Origin: Prunella strophiata | Taxonomy: Eukaryota; Chordata; Aves; Passeriformes; Prunellidae | DNA: 64,000 bases | NCBI GenBank assembly: GCA_036583965.1 | Contig: JAZBQD010000001.1 | Coordinates: 28,926,597 to 28,990,596 of the forward strand | Direction: 5' to 3' | Shown here: positions 36,317-51,328 of the stretch, one piece after another | Position numbering within the stretch: the first letter of the stretch is position 1 | Layout: the number at the start of each line of letters is the position of its first letter | Program-made: the position numbers and the translations under genes | Notes under the pieces: generated by a model | The model's database searches: none | What the model was told of the DNA's origin: nothing | What the model saw: only the letters and a program-made list of their open reading frames with translations

Positions 36317-39300
36317 GTAAGAGTAATGTGTGCTCTCAGTTAACTTCCACTCCTGATGTAGGATCTCAAGGTCAGCCTGTCAGACAGGGTTATTGCTTGC
36401 TCTCCACAGCCATCAGACCAAGCAGAACTGCAAACCAAGCCCTCCACACTCTGTGCAATCTCAGAGCTGCTCAAGTGTGGCTGAAGGAACACCTGACAAC
36501 AACAGGGCTGCTACAGGTGGCCCAGGACTCAGCACTGGGCCAGTGTCCAAAGGCTGTACAGCCTGGGCAAGCCTTCAGCTGGGTCCTCACAGACACAGGT
36601 GGACCCACAGGGCTGCTGCAACAAACTCTTACACAAAATGTAGCTTCCATTGCAGTGGTCAAATTTCAAGTGGACAGATTCAGTCACATGGAAGAAAAGT
36701 GCAGAACCTTATACAATTTTTTCATTGCCTTTCAGAGTAGACAGGTCGTTAAGGAGGTGTAAATTACACAGTTAGACTGGCAGAATAGATGGAGGAAGCA
36801 CAAGTTTTAGGGGACTGTCAAGGAGTTCAGACTTGGTGGAGGTGAATGAAATTGATAATTGCTCTAAAGCTACGTGAATTCTTGATAGAATGAACATTTC
36901 TGTACTTGTTTCAGGTTTTCCTGCATTTCCAGAGTTTCCACACAATTCATAAATTATCATGGTGTTTTTTCGTACTTTGAAAATCACATAAAGCACCAAC
37001 AAGAACATATCAGGTGGTCCTGAGGTCCCAGATACTGAGACTGGCTCCTTCCTCATATAATCCTTGATTAAATTATTTTCTGAAGGTGAAAGTAATTTTA
37101 TTTTTTTTGTATAGAAAACACATTTCCCAGTGTCCTACGTTTTTTTTTTTTTTTCTCTACCTGACATCATAAGTAATCATCTCTCTGCAATTAAATCACT
37201 CTTTCTAGTGTAACAGTGTAAGTTTCTCTTTTAAAGCTGCCTGTCTTTCAGAGGAAGTGGTTTAGAGTAGACAAATCACTTATCTAAAAATTATGTACTT
37301 ACTTCTCCTTTGACAAATCTTCAGCAGGTTTCTAATCCCACCCTGCCACTTGAAATATCACTTTCTGTGATGACATTTGAGTCACAGTTGTCAGAAGCAT
37401 CAGGCTCTGTAGTCAAATGGATTAAATCACACTTCATAGCATGCAGTATTTTGAAGAAGGAGTGGTTTATCATTTGTAGAAATTAATCATAACAGTTTTT
37501 TCTCTAGGGCAAATTCCCAATCATTTTAAAGATTACTATGTTTAAGCCCCTCTGACAGCAGTATGTCAAATTACATCACAAGGAAGGTTATCTCAGGCAA
37601 TGATAGCTATTAACACAACTCACTGAAGACTCATACTACTGGGAGAAGGAGGTCTGTACTGGGAAGCACCTTTTTGACACAGGGGTGGGAGAGCAGGCTC
37701 TTTGGCTGTGCTCTGTGTGGCTCTGTTGAGGCTGCAGGGATCTGTGTCTGGGGTGTGCCTGCTCCTGACTGCTGTCCCAGCTCAGCCCCACAGGGGAGGG
37801 GAGGCAGGGGTAGGAGAACTTTGAGTTCTACATGGGGGGAAAGAGGAGACCCTTACTTGTACCACCTCTAGCTGATTAAGGAGAAGAGTTGGAAGATTTT
37901 CAGAGAAGTCCTCTTTATCTCAAAGTAGGAGGCAACATTTGTCTGTTTAGCATACGCTGTCAATGCAAAACAATATTACCAACAAACTTCCCAAATCTCA
38001 ATCCTGTCAGTCACTGCTTGGCACGGAAGCAAACCATGTTCTTATGGTATTGTTCTTTGCTCTCCATGCCAAGACACCTCTCTAAAGAGCATATTTTTAA
38101 GGAGCCAGAAGCTTATCCTTAAGTTGCAGTGATGCAGCAGACATGCCCATGGAACACCAATTTTTTTATGGTGAACAAAGTAATGATGTGAACACGTTCA
38201 TATGTTCAGGTGCCTTTGATTGCTCAACACAAACAGCATGATGCTTATCTTCAACTGCTTCAAGTGAGGCAGCCTTTGGGCATAATTCTCACTTCTCTCC
38301 TGCCTTGCCTCTCTTTGGTGATATTGCAAAAACTTAATCAAGTAGATCAACACCTGCAATAAAGATGCATACCACCAACAGCAAAAGAAGGAGAGGCTGC
38401 AGAGGGGTGGAGAACAAATCACCTGTTTGGATACTTCCCTATCAAGCAGACTGTACAGGAGGGACAGCATCATGTTCTACTGTAACATCATTGTGAGAGG
38501 TATGCTGGGAAAAGAGCAGGGAAAGAAAGCATAAATGGGTAAGGAAAATCTCTTCAAGTAGCTGTAATAGCAGTTATTGCCCACTGAGTCATAATATAAT
38601 CCTTTAGCAATGCAAATTTTCTATGACCAAAGATTTAAAGGTTTATCTCAGGGGCCAATCTTTATTCATCTGAGTTTTGCTGCACTGCTGAACACAGCAG
38701 GGTAGTTCCTTACAATATTTGTCTAGAGCAGGTTATTTGCCCAAGAATTAGTTCCCTGGATATGTATATATTTTACTATTGATTCAAGGGATTCAAAAAA
38801 CTCTTTAGAAGGCTTACAATTACATAGTTGAAATACACAGAATACATGGATCAGTGGCCTTGTCGATTTTTCCTAATGTTTCACAGTAGGTTGAATCAGT
38901 TGAAGCTGTTATAAATCTAAGGGCTGCATCCCAGTAAAAAACCAACCATGCACTTGAAAAAGCAAAAATTAAAATCCTTTGAGACCCTGCATCAAGTGTC
39001 TTTCATGCATAACCCATTTTTACATAATCAAATAAACTCCTTCCAAAAAGAGGTGTGGAAGGAAAACCCAGTATTTAAAAGCACAGTAAAAAAAGACCCT
39101 TTCACATGATTGAGTTCTATCCTGTTCAAGAGATTACTACACTGCAAAGAATTCTATGAGTAAGGTACATTACTTTTGGCCACCTTCTGCATTAGGCTTT
39201 ATAAAACAAAGGTAGGAAAGTTACAAAAGGTAGTAACACAGCATCTGCTTTTTTTCCTGCTGCCCATGACCACTGTTTGCTTGCAGCCCTTGGTAACTAA

Positions 39301-42300
39301 ATGTTTTGATGAATCCTCTGATCTGAACCTGGAAACACCAAATGCTGTTTTGGATGCACACAGCAATTGGACCAAAGCACTCAAAATCTCCTGAAAGCTC
39401 TTATGCCCTATTTAACTTTCAAGACTGGACATGCTCATGTTCTTGCTACCCCAGTACAAAATAATACTCCTTCAAGCCTCTGCAAAGACTCAGGATAGAC
39501 CTTTAGGCACTCTGATAAACACCTCTGTCAATTGCCAAAATATTTGAAAGGGAGATCTACCTTAAGTCCATCTAATAATGCTGCAATTTTCTAATCTCTA
39601 TTTCCTTCATTCTTTCTTTTGATTTAATGTCTTTACCATGTGCAGAAAACAAGATGATCTATAAAATTACAACGCAAAAAAGCACTCAGAAGTACACAGA
39701 GAAGCCATTCATTATGTTTGTACCTTCGGTGCTCTTCACAGCTACACTTCTACGGAAAACTGTGAAGCAAAAGTGACCAAAGCACACAGAAATCAACAAC
39801 AAAGCACACTGAGGAAAAATCACATCTGTAATGTAGTGTGGCAGTCAGAAGAGAGGTTTTACAGACCTCAGGAATCACTGCAGTGAAGGCATCAGCTCAG
39901 AGTTGTGCCCAGCACTATTTCACACACAGCAGAGCCTCAACCCAACTTGTTCCTCAGGCAATTTTAAAGGCAGATGCAACATACCCACCTGTGATGCTCT
40001 GCCCTTATTTTAATGGATCTATTTTGTTAGAAATGCTAATGTATGTTTTAAAATCTGCTTTTCATGACATGGGAGCTCCCTTGTTTTTCTAACTTTTGGA
40101 TGCTTCTAGTGGAATTCCTTGGTAAACTGGAGCATGGCACAAATGGATTTCAGTGCCTCTTTTGATACCTGGGCTAGAGCTCATGACACCTCTAGCAAAT
40201 CAGAAAGAAATCAAAATTAACTGAAGCCCTTTCCATTCAACATTCATTTTTTCAGCATGATCAAGTGGATTTCTAAAACATCCAGATTTTTCACTGAGTT
40301 TTGATAAAGTATTTCTATACCAGATCTTGCAAACCACTTGATTGTCCTCATGTAGTTTAAACATTTTTAGCCTTCTGCCACTTTGGGGGAATATCTGATG
40401 AACCATTGTTTAGATTTCAAACAAATCTTTCAGCATTCATATGTTCTGCAAAGTACTACAAACTTTGTTATAATAAAGCAAGACTTTTAAATGTAATTAG
40501 GGCTACTACCTCTCTAAGAAAGTTTTAGTATGCACTTCAATAAAACATTTTTTCTGCTGCTTTTCAAGATGGTTAAGAACATATTCTCCCTAAAAATATT
40601 TGGTTTTACTGAGCATATAGCAGAAGTCCCACCTCTGGCAAGCTGTGGGTTAATTAGAGCTAAGCTTTCTCTCTCCCTGATTAATTGTTCCAGGGAATAA
40701 GAAGGCAGCTCTGAAGACAGCAACTTAATCAGGTCTCACTGAAAGAAGATAGAAAACTATTAGAACAGCAGCTTGTGAGGCAATGTAGAAGTAATGGGAT
40801 GCAAAAGAGTAAATGAAACTGAAGCTTGGAAAGTGAAAGCCCTGCTAGGGCTCCTGAACACTTCTTGGCATTGCAAATCCAGACTGAACTGTTTTGACTC
40901 TTCACAATTATTTTACAGAAATATAAATAGTATGAATATTCCTCATTAAGATTTCAAAAGAATAAGCCCTCCATGAATAGGCAATCCCAGTGATTAATTT
41001 CTTTTATATTCTCCTTCTAAGCTTTCACATCCAGTTGACACTTCATACCCCTAGCCCCATCACAGCAGTGTGAGGAAGCTGCTGCTCCTCTGCTTTTCTG
41101 GCTCCATTGGAATTGTCTTCCCCTCTTAGTCCCATTTCACCCAACTACCTCTACTCCAAAAATGAGTTTGAGAGGAAATCTAGGCTATTTGCTTACATAC
41201 TTTTTATTACTACTTTTTAAAACCAATCCACTAATATATGGAAGGTATCAGTTGTGAGAAGGAATGTGATACAAACATCCTGAGTGGGACATAAATGCAG
41301 TAAGAAAAGATGTAAAGAGAAGAAATGTCCTTCATTACCCTCACAATTTACATTCTATACACAGGAAAGTTCATGACAGAACTTTTTCTCTGTGCTATGA
41401 GTGAACTGTGAGAGCATTAAAATGAGAAAGTTGAGATGCAGTGGTTTTTTTTTTTTTCATTTTAAAAACTCTATGAAAACAACACCAAATGTCACTTTCT
41501 TCAAATCAACTATGGAGTGTAGAAAACCATTGAAAGTGCATTCAGATGTTTCATGATGCCATATCAAACATATGAGGGATTATATAATAATCAAATAGAT
41601 AAAAGTCCCAAGTTACAAATGAAAAGAAAAGTTACAAATTGGTGGCTATGCATCACTGTCTTGGAAAGCTTCCATTCTGGAATACAAAGACATTCATCAT
41701 TTGGAGGCCAGCTCATGCTTCTATAGCTTTGTATTTAAACAGCCCCATGTACCATCATCATACACTTTTTATATCAATGTGCCAGAAAGCCATACAGAGC
41801 TATTTTTAGAGGACTCTCAGATGAAGTACAGTTTAGCTTGCTAAGTAGCCTAATAAGGCAAAATGCTCTTGGTGAAGACCAAATGCAGTCACTGTCGCTC
41901 TTCCCTCATACTCTAATCAATTTCTAAGAGCATCCCTTAATTTTTCCCACTTACTGAGGATTACTGTATTAACAACAGGATAGAACTAGAGGGAGGGAGG
42001 CATTCTTTATCATTTTCTTGGTTTTGAAAATCAAACAGAGTGATTGAAGAAAAAATTGAATGGTCTGAAAAGAAAGTGGCTTTGCTCAGAGTTAAAGAAA
42101 CCTCTTAGTAGACAATTATTTTAAGAGAAACAACAGCTTAACATCAGTTTTTTGCTTTCAGAAAGTGGCAAACTCAGCTCTCAGTCAACTCCAAATACTT
42201 CAAGGCCTCAAAGTTTCCAAGTGTATATAAAGGACTCTCAGAGAGTATTGATATGCTTAAATACTAGCAAGAATCTGAAAACTAAAAAAGTTCCCCAGTC

Positions 42301-42343
42301 TACTAGATTACATACAATCTGAGAAAAATACTAATTGTGGCAT

Positions 42344-42388
42344 GTTAATGCTAGAGGAGGGTGATGGTTAATGCTAGAGGGGGTGATT
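42344..42388. repeat. 23-bp tandem duplication
   Basis: GTTAATGCTAGAGG(A/G)GGGTGAT occurs at 42344 and again at 42367 with one substitution. It is a recent local duplication with no coding content. Confidence 0.88.
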
Positions 42389-45300
42389 CTGTAACAATTT
42401 ATGAGAACAGGATTAAACCCAGCAATTAACACAGGTTTCTACCCTTAGCAATTATTCATATACCTGTTCAGTTGATTATAAGTCATAGCTCCAGGCTGTC
42501 TGCCTGCACTGCTAGGACACAGACAGCAACCTTTGCTAAATTGACTCCACTGGCTAGGCTCATGCTGCAGGAGCTGTTTTCAAGGACAGATGTACAATGT
42601 TATATGGGTAAAGAGAGGAGCAAATTAAAGATGGGTGTTCTGTCAGGAAAAGGACTGAAGAACTTGTGTCAGCATTTCTCTACATTAATAGGACCTTAGA
42701 TTTTTAACCCTTCACTACCTAATACTTAGATGTAACAAGAACTTTCCTTATTATATAGATAGCATAATTGCATCTTCTCAAATAAAACAATGAAAACAAA
42801 ATAGTTAAGAACAAAATACAAGGCCATGCAAGATAAATAACCATATACCTACATACAGATATAGAGGGATTCCATTAAGAGCATTCAATCCTTCTTAAAC
42901 TGTGCTTCATTTTAAAGCATTTGTGCTTGTGGGTTAAATAAGCTGAGTACAGTAGAATATGAAGTTACTTTTGTGTGGTAATAGTTTGTTTTGGTATCAC
43001 TCACTTTGAGATCATCAATATATACCTGGCACATTCCTACCAAATAGCTACACTCACATTTTTGTTTTTACCATCTTCTGGATATTTCACTTTAAAGCAC
43101 TCTATGTATTTCTTTAAAGGATGCTGAAAGTCTTCTAGGCAGAGAAATATTTAGCAGTACAACCACAAAAGACAGCCCTGCTGCCAGCTCCCACCAAGAA
43201 CAGACACAGTTCATATTGGCAAGAGGCTGTGCCTTATACTGCCCTTATTGGGCTCTCACTGAAATCAAATTTACAATTGAGGGTTTATGTGATACCACTA
43301 AAGGAGGACTTCTGGCATGCATATAAACATATTCTATTTTACTAGAGGATTTCTAGCATAGATCTAGCCTACTTTGAGTCTAAGAGCAAGTCTACAGCTT
43401 GGAATATTCAAATTCAAGATCTTCTAATAACTACATCCCTCTGTTAAATAACTTACATTCTGATAGAATATGAAGCAATAGTATAGCAACAAAAATATAC
43501 ATAATCTGGAAAATATCCAACAGTATTTAACACTGTTTCTTACTTCTCTCCTGCAACACCACATGAAGAGTTTCACAGAAGCTGTGCTTTTATGATGTAC
43601 AGGCACCAGAACAGAATCTTGTCCCAAGAAATGCTCTGAAATAGCCTGATCATGTCTAGAATCCTTCCCCTGTGAACAACAGGAACTATCCTCTTTTTAA
43701 TCAATATGCAGCAGTTGAGTCTCTCTGTCCACTGTTATCTTGGTGGGCTGACTGTCCACAGTCAAAAGTCTGAGTGTCAAGGATTAAATATTTCACAGCA
43801 GAAGCTTTAAAATGGTGAGCTATTTTTAATGAAGCCTTCAAAGTAAAATCAGGAAAATTTTGCATGTTTCCCTAGGCCATAAATGTGGTTTTGTTTTTTG
43901 TTTCATATTTAAATTCACTGTTAAGTAAACATTACAGTTGAATATATTCTTTGAAAGCTTAACCAGACAACTGTATTTTAATCACTTAATTTCTTTTAAT
44001 TACTTAAAGTACTTCAAGAACACACACTCAAGTATCTCCTCTAACTTCAAAAACTGAAGTGAAAGTTCAGGTGCAGTGAGACTGGATTAAATGAGAGAGT
44101 ACAATCTGGAGAAGATGAGAAAATGAAATTTTGGGTACTTCAACTTCAGAAAGCATAATTGGGTCTGATTTTCTAAAAGTGCTAAATCTCCTGCTGCTAC
44201 AAGCATCTTTAACAGATCTTCAGTTCAGCACATCCATGAACTGAGAAACCACAGGTCATTACCACAGCTTTTAACTTTTGGCCAAACAGTCAATGTCAAC
44301 TCTTCAAACTATTTACTGACTAGTGCACCTTTATAATCAACATTTTAAATTCAAAAGTGCTGGCAGGTTATTTAAGTGAGGCTTAACACACTTCAGTTTT
44401 ACTCTAGGCCACTCATCTGGGCCTGGAGGATTTGCTGATGGAAAAATGCTGTGTGGGATTTAGAATTTAAACTCATGTGTAAATTTTTTTCTTAAAGGAG
44501 ATGTAATATACTTTCATACCTACAAAGAAAAGCTAGTAGAGTGAAAGCAAAATTTTTTTACCAAACTTAAGAAAAAAAAAGTTACAAAAGTTCCATTTCT
44601 TTTTACTTTAGGCATGGTATTATTGGACATATTTACAGAAATCAACATTAATAGAAAAAATCATTCTGCTCTTTGTTTAAAGATGATTTCTGTGATGAGG
44701 TATTAAAAATGACAAACCTTCATGAGGCAGGGACTTTCCAGAAGGAAAGATGAAACTTCTACAGTGCCTCAGATCTCATCAAAACCATTTCTATTTCTCA
44801 TGTATAGGATGTCCTCTCCAAATTACCTTTCTCTTGCTTTGAATCACCTTTACCTCTCTGAAGACATTCTTCTGGGTGAAGGCCTAGGATTTTAATATTT
44901 ATAGCCCTAACAAAATTAGGGTTTATATTCTAGTACTATCTGCACTCTCATCTGCTGTATCTTTCTGGGATTTAATGGCAGCTCTTATCTCTACTGAAGG
45001 AGCCAAGTTTAGTGAGCCTGAGTCTCCTCACTTCAATCAGACCAGAATCATGGGGGTCTGCCATAAACTCCTGTATCAAAGTCAGACAGGGGGAAATGGA
45101 AGTCAGCTTTACAAAGCCAGAGCAAAGAAGTTAATGAGTGACTTTCAATACCACTCCTCAACAGCTTCCTCATTTAGTAGAGGGAAATGACTATTTCAGC
45201 AAGCTGAGAAGACTTCTATGCCTTCTAACTCTCTTGGAAATCTTGTCATGCTCCTGGGACTAAGGGGGAGAAAGACAGAGGCAAAGATAAAAATCAGTTT

Positions 45301-46229
45301 GTCACTTTTTTTACACTGGTGCAAATGGGAAGATGGGAGAGAGATAACCCTGGTTTCTCAATAACTCTCAAGTATATCACTTTCTGTGCCCCTACTCCCA
45401 CTCCAGATACATCCCACTGACTGCAAACCCTGCTACACTACAAGCAAACTATTTCAAGTCTACAGCACAACCTTATTTTTCCACACGAGGAAAAGACTTT
45501 TTATTGGGTTCTCCATGAAAACAAAAAAGTTTCACTTCATTTTTGTTAGCAATTCCTCTATAGAAAAGACTTTAGAAATAGTGTACATGGGTGTAGGTGG
45601 TTACTCTTGCTTCAGTATTTTTACTGGCTTCCAGGGAATGTCATATATGATAACACTTCTCACCCAGTGCATGCCTGTTCACCTGTACTCTCTCCACTGG
45701 CCTCCAGATTAAAAAACAAAAAAATAAAAAGTACACATACACACACATTCTTGGTTTGGTTTTTTTCTGTTGCAACTTAAGTTACATTACTGAATACTTT
45801 TTCCAAAATAAAGCAAAAGAGCAATTGGAAAAAAATCCCCACGCACCTTTAAATTTTGAGTTATGTAAAAGCAAAAGCAGAAGACCCATGCAAGTAGTTT
45901 CTGTACTCTGGGAATAAACATGCAAATTCTGTCAATTTATGATGAGAAAGGAAGAAAACCAAACCACTGATCAAATCAACATTTTGTTTTAAGGATCACC
46001 AGGGCTACAGGGAGAGATGAACTAAACTGAACATGTATGGGTCTTATGTAAGTAATTTTCTTATGAGCAATCACTGGAATTACACTACTGCCCAGAGACA
46101 CAAGGAGGATTAGAACACCATCCATAACAGAAATTATCAGTACTATTTGTTAACTTTTAGCTTTAAAAGTACACTAAATTCTTAAGACTTTGACGCTGCA
46201 TTAATACACCAGCCAGAATAATTCATGGG

Positions 46230-46232
<3 letters not shown>

Positions 46233-46260
<28 letters not shown>
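46233..46260 (+). repeat. A28 homopolymer
   Basis: Twenty-eight consecutive A residues, preceded by GGGCAT and followed by GGTCTAAAGC. No poly(A) signal or retroposon body is evident upstream. Confidence 0.9.
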
Positions 46261-46262
<2 letters not shown>

Positions 46263-47040
46263 TCTAAAGCCCTACAGAATGCCACAGGAAGGCAAATAAC
46301 AACCTTAAACCTACCAAAATGTGTAACACAATTTACATGATTCTGATAAAATATTTATATTGCTTTCAGACAAAGTATTGACTGAGAGATCTTATTTCAT
46401 CAAACCCATGAAAACATTCTCTAAATAATTACATCAGATTAAAGAGCTGATATTTAAGCAACAATGCTCTTTCAGGGTACTCATCCTGCAGACAGAGGAA
46501 TGCAAAGGTAAGGAAAAAAAAAATCTGTGGGAAATCAACACTTCTGCAGTGGGTATAACACCACTGGAGATGACTGTGTCAATCTGCTGCAAAGCAAGCT
46601 AGCAAGTAAGCTCAAACATGGATTGTAAACCTGAAGGAAAATCCATACATTCTTTTAACTACCAGAGCAGCAAGTGGTGCCCTTGGGAGGAGCAACAGAG
46701 ACAGGGGGAGCAGCCACCCCTGTCACCTTCTGGGAGGCAGCAGCAAGGAGAAGGAACAGCTTCCAAGACTGAGGTGTGCTTTGGGGAGGCAGCCACACTG
46801 GGGGTTCCTCCAAATTAGACCAAATTCTCACAAGCAACCTGGCACACTTTGCTTTCTGCATTTATACATGAAAAAAAGAGACATAGAAAAGAAGGCATTT
46901 TTGCCCAGCATCTTATGAAATAAAAACTGTCCCAAGTACTATTGGTTTTATTTATGAAGACAGTAAACAAAGAGGTGAAAAAGCAAAGAAGTCACTGTGT
47001 CGCCACTTGAGCCCTGCTTGGGAGGAATTCAGCACATTAG

Positions 47041-47054
47041 TGTAATCGATTACA
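47041..47054. promoter_or_regulatory. Perfect palindrome TGTAATCGATTACA
   Basis: A 14-bp perfect palindrome containing TAATCGATTA. This combines two TAAT half sites at 2-bp spacing, the arrangement bound by paired-class homeodomain dimers, with a central ATCGAT as favoured by CUX and ONECUT proteins. Its neighbourhood is GC-moderate and free of repeats. Regulatory use is an inference. Confidence 0.3.
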
Positions 47055-48612
47055 GCAGTGCTTAACAGCAAATCCACTGCTCACCTGCCATCCTCACTTC
47101 AGGGAACACAGAGTGTGGCTATCCCCCATCGGCAGAGGGTGAGGAGGTCACTGTGCTCTGGGGGCACTGAGCCAGGTACTGGCACAGAGCACTCAGTCCC
47201 CTGTGGCAAGACTGGCTCCCTTCTGCCACTGACTGCACTGCCCTGACAGCCTCATAAAAACATGATCCTTAAACTGAGCTGCTTAGTTAAACTGGGCTTC
47301 TGCCTGCTCTCAGACAAGACCTCACAGTGGCAAACTGTAATTAGTCTAAAAGCTCTTGTAACTGAGTTAGGAGGTTCCTCACTTTTAAGAGCACAATCTC
47401 AAATCCAGGAGGAAGTGTCATGACCATAAACTGTGTAAATTCTTTATCTTCCCTCTCCAAAAAGGCACCAGCAGAAAAACAATGGTGTGACAAAGGCAGT
47501 GGGGAGACTCAAGATAGCAGTTCTCAGTTCTCTGACAGGGTTAACTCAGTTCCCACCTCTTCTGTCCCAACCCTTGCCTTCCTTTACTCTCTTTCCTGTC
47601 TACCTCAGTGAAAGTTATTCATGGAAAGGACCCTGAAAATGTGTGCAGAGTTTCTTAGCACAAATGGCACTGATCTCATATGGGACCTATGAGAGTACCA
47701 GTGAGTAACATCAACACTACAACCAACCAGTGCTGCACCAGGGCACCAGAAAAACCACAGATTACATCCTTAGAAAATCCTGCACTTTCTTCTTTGGTGA
47801 GTGCAGCAGATCATGTCACCTCCTTAGCACAGAGAGTACATTGACTGCAGCTGGTAGTTGGTGTAACAAATGTTTAGATTACTAATAAACAGATTAAGGC
47901 AAGAACTAAGTTTTCAATAACTTTTTAAGAAGGTAACATTATATATTTAAGAGGGCTTTGAGTGATATACTTCTTTCTTTTACAAAGGACATTACAATCA
48001 AGACTGTGACTATAACAACTGAGTTACAAACTCTGTTCACTTGGCTAAGTGGCCATTTGCTATGGTTTGGGTTGTGATAAGGCCCTGGTTATCTCATTAC
48101 CATCAGGAGCTGCTCAGCAGCACACACACAATGAGAACACTGGTCACAGCTCAGCTCTCATGCCTACATGGCCAAATTTGGCATTTTGAACTCAAGAGAA
48201 TTTCATGCTTAGGGATTCTGCTTTCACAATGTTACATTTATTGAAAAGGTTTCACTTTACATTTGTCATTTAATGCTTAGTCAGTAGGCTGCATCCCTGA
48301 AACATTATCCCATATGTGGAATTTGGGTTGTTTCTCACTGCTTCCCCCCACTGCCCCCCTCCAAAAAACCTCCTTAAAAACATCTACATCACAGCACTGA
48401 CACAGCAAAGCACACCATTCTTTCACCACCTGCTAGCATGCCTGCAGACTAAGATGCAGCAAAAGGAATAATAACCTATAGAAAGATACTATCTAACAGC
48501 ATAGTACCTCAAAAACATGCATACACAAACTCTTGTATATATTTTAATGTTCATTTTCCATATAAGTGCTAATTTAGCCATAAATTGATTAATTTCTATC
48601 AGGAAAGGTTGG

Positions 48613-48635
48613 TTTTTTTTTTTTTTTTTTTTTTT
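48613..48635. repeat. T23 homopolymer
   Basis: Twenty-three consecutive T residues, 308 bp before the 502-nt T run. Simple sequence with no gene context. Confidence 0.9.
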
Positions 48636-48941
48636 GCCACTTCTTCCTTTTTATTGGTTTCTCTCCCACAGCACAAACCCATTGTTTTTTCTGACATTTT
48701 CAGAAATTAATTTCTTTTAATCTTTTGTTACCTTTACCTAATGTCATCAATATTCAATAGTCTACCTCTGAAAACCAATTTCTAAAAAATCTATTATTTT
48801 CTCCACTCCTCTCCCAGTTACAGTACTATTATTACCATTTATTCAGTCTTTTCTCTTGCATACATCTACCCTGCAGCCAGTCCAGGAAAAGACTACTAGG
48901 CATTGATCAAAGAATGACACTGGCTACATTAATCCTCATTT

Positions 48942-49446
<505 letters not shown>

Positions 49447-49516
49447 GTACAACAGACATACTGCACCAACTTTTAAAAATAAGACAGGATAAGAATAATA
49501 AAAAAATAAATACAAC

Positions 49517-49562
49517 AAAATAGAGGTTTTTATATTATGAAAATAGAGGTTTTTAATATTCC
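49517..49562. repeat. 23-bp tandem duplication beside the T502 run
   Basis: AAAATAGAGGTTTTTA occurs at 49517 and 49540, with slightly different tails (TATTATG and ATATT). It lies about 70 bp right of the giant homopolymer and adds to the picture of a slippage-prone locus. Confidence 0.85.
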
Positions 49563-51297
49563 CTCTAATTAAATAGTAAAGTCACCATATCTACACACCA
49601 CTACTTTTGATCTAGAAAGACCCTAAGTAGACAGCAAATAACCCTTAGATGGTAGAGCAAGAGACAACCTTGAGCAAGACACAACCAAAAAACTTACACA
49701 GAAGATGCAGGGCATTTTTAAATGTGTACTTAAAACCAGCACCCAGTCTCCCCCATGGAGTTCAATAAGCACAGCAATTTCTCACTGTCTGTGCATTAAA
49801 AGCTCAGGCAAAGTAAAATGTTTCCATCACATCTACTAACAAAAACTGTTGCTGCATACATTGGCCTTTCAGACATATGTGGTCTTACACTTTGACACTT
49901 TGGAGCAGATGTTTAATTGGGAGGAAGTGATTTTAAACATCTGGAGACAACATCTGAGAAGGTGGATGAAGACCACACAGAGCCTTGAGGAAATTAAAAG
50001 TCTATGCAATTATGTCACTTCCTAGTATGAGTATTTAGGAGAATTGAAAAAATAAACACCAGAAGTTTCAATAGAGAACCTTCAAAATCCTTCCTCTCCT
50101 CTCACTTGCCTTCCTGTGCCTTAGAAAATGATTGGTAACTGAGGAGATATAAAGTCCATTAAGCAAAGTTTGATCAATAAGAGATACTGTATTCCTTGAA
50201 GGAAAAGAAACTGGGGAAAACCCCAGCAATTTAGTATCAAGCCTTTAAACCATTAGGGAAACTAAGCAAACCAGAGTAAATATTTAAAATGTAAACCATG
50301 ACTCAGTTGTAGTGGGTCTCAGGTGCACTGCAACAACCCAGGATCAGCAACTACACCTGCAGCACCCAGAACAGCAAAAGCCTTCCACAGAGAAGAGCCA
50401 AGTGTCCAACTTGCAATGGCATTGCTGGTGATGGCCCCAGACCTGAGCCACTGGCTGCCTCCTGATTTCTAGTTACATCTTCCAGAAGCCAGGTTAGGTT
50501 CTTAACATCACAGAAAAGCCCAGATAGGAAAGAACACCCAGCTAAGGTTTTTCTGCTTGGAGAGATGATACACTAGGAAAAAATGAGGGGGACAAACAGA
50601 TCAGTTCCCATCACTGTGAGTGGAGGTAGCCATGAAATTCAGTTTCAGCAAACATTCAGCAAGACTTCCATTTCTCAAAGCTGCTTTGCTTAAACACAGC
50701 ATCATCTACAGAAATCAGACAGTTACTACATCTCTGAAATTCCAATTTAAAACTGCAAACCTTAACAAAATTAAAACCATGTTTAAATAATACAAATTCA
50801 GCCTGGTTTTCCTACACCTCCTTTCTAGAAATCACTTTCTGTTGTGTTGTACACAGGTTGGGATTTTGCACTATCAAATATGCAAAAAAATGTTACTTTG
50901 CTAGGAAGATTACTGATTGAAAACCCTAAATTTAATTAGGATCAAGTCAACAAAATGGTAATGGTTCAGCTCATGCAGAGTTTATAAAACAAGAAGAAAA
51001 TCACAAGGTTTCACAAAAATTATATGACCAGTAAGTATTTCTCTAAATTGACAAAATCAGTTTTTAAAAATCTTCCTCAAGCAGATCCAGACCTGAGAGC
51101 TGCTACATAAAAACCACTCTAAGTAGCATTAGTAAACCAATGGTGTCTAGGAACATTCAAAGACCTTGTCATAATTTTCAGCCCATAAAACTGCTGGAGT
51201 AGCTCCATGGCAGAAGTGAAAGACTTGGAAGAGGCCAGGCATGGTGTGTTGTGCCATCACACATTCACTCATAGCTGACATGCTTTGGCTTGACAGT

Positions 51298-51328
51298 AAA
51301 AAAAAAATAATAATAATAATAAAAAAAA
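51298..51328. repeat. A-rich/AAT microsatellite
   Basis: An A run followed by five AAT steps and another A run. Simple sequence. Confidence 0.9.

Noticed and set aside
36259..36762. 167-codon plus-strand frame beginning in the T15 run
   Set aside because: The start is an artefact of the polypyrimidine tract (FFFFFF) and no domain is recognised. A splice donor at 36317 within it argues for an exon boundary, not continuous coding.
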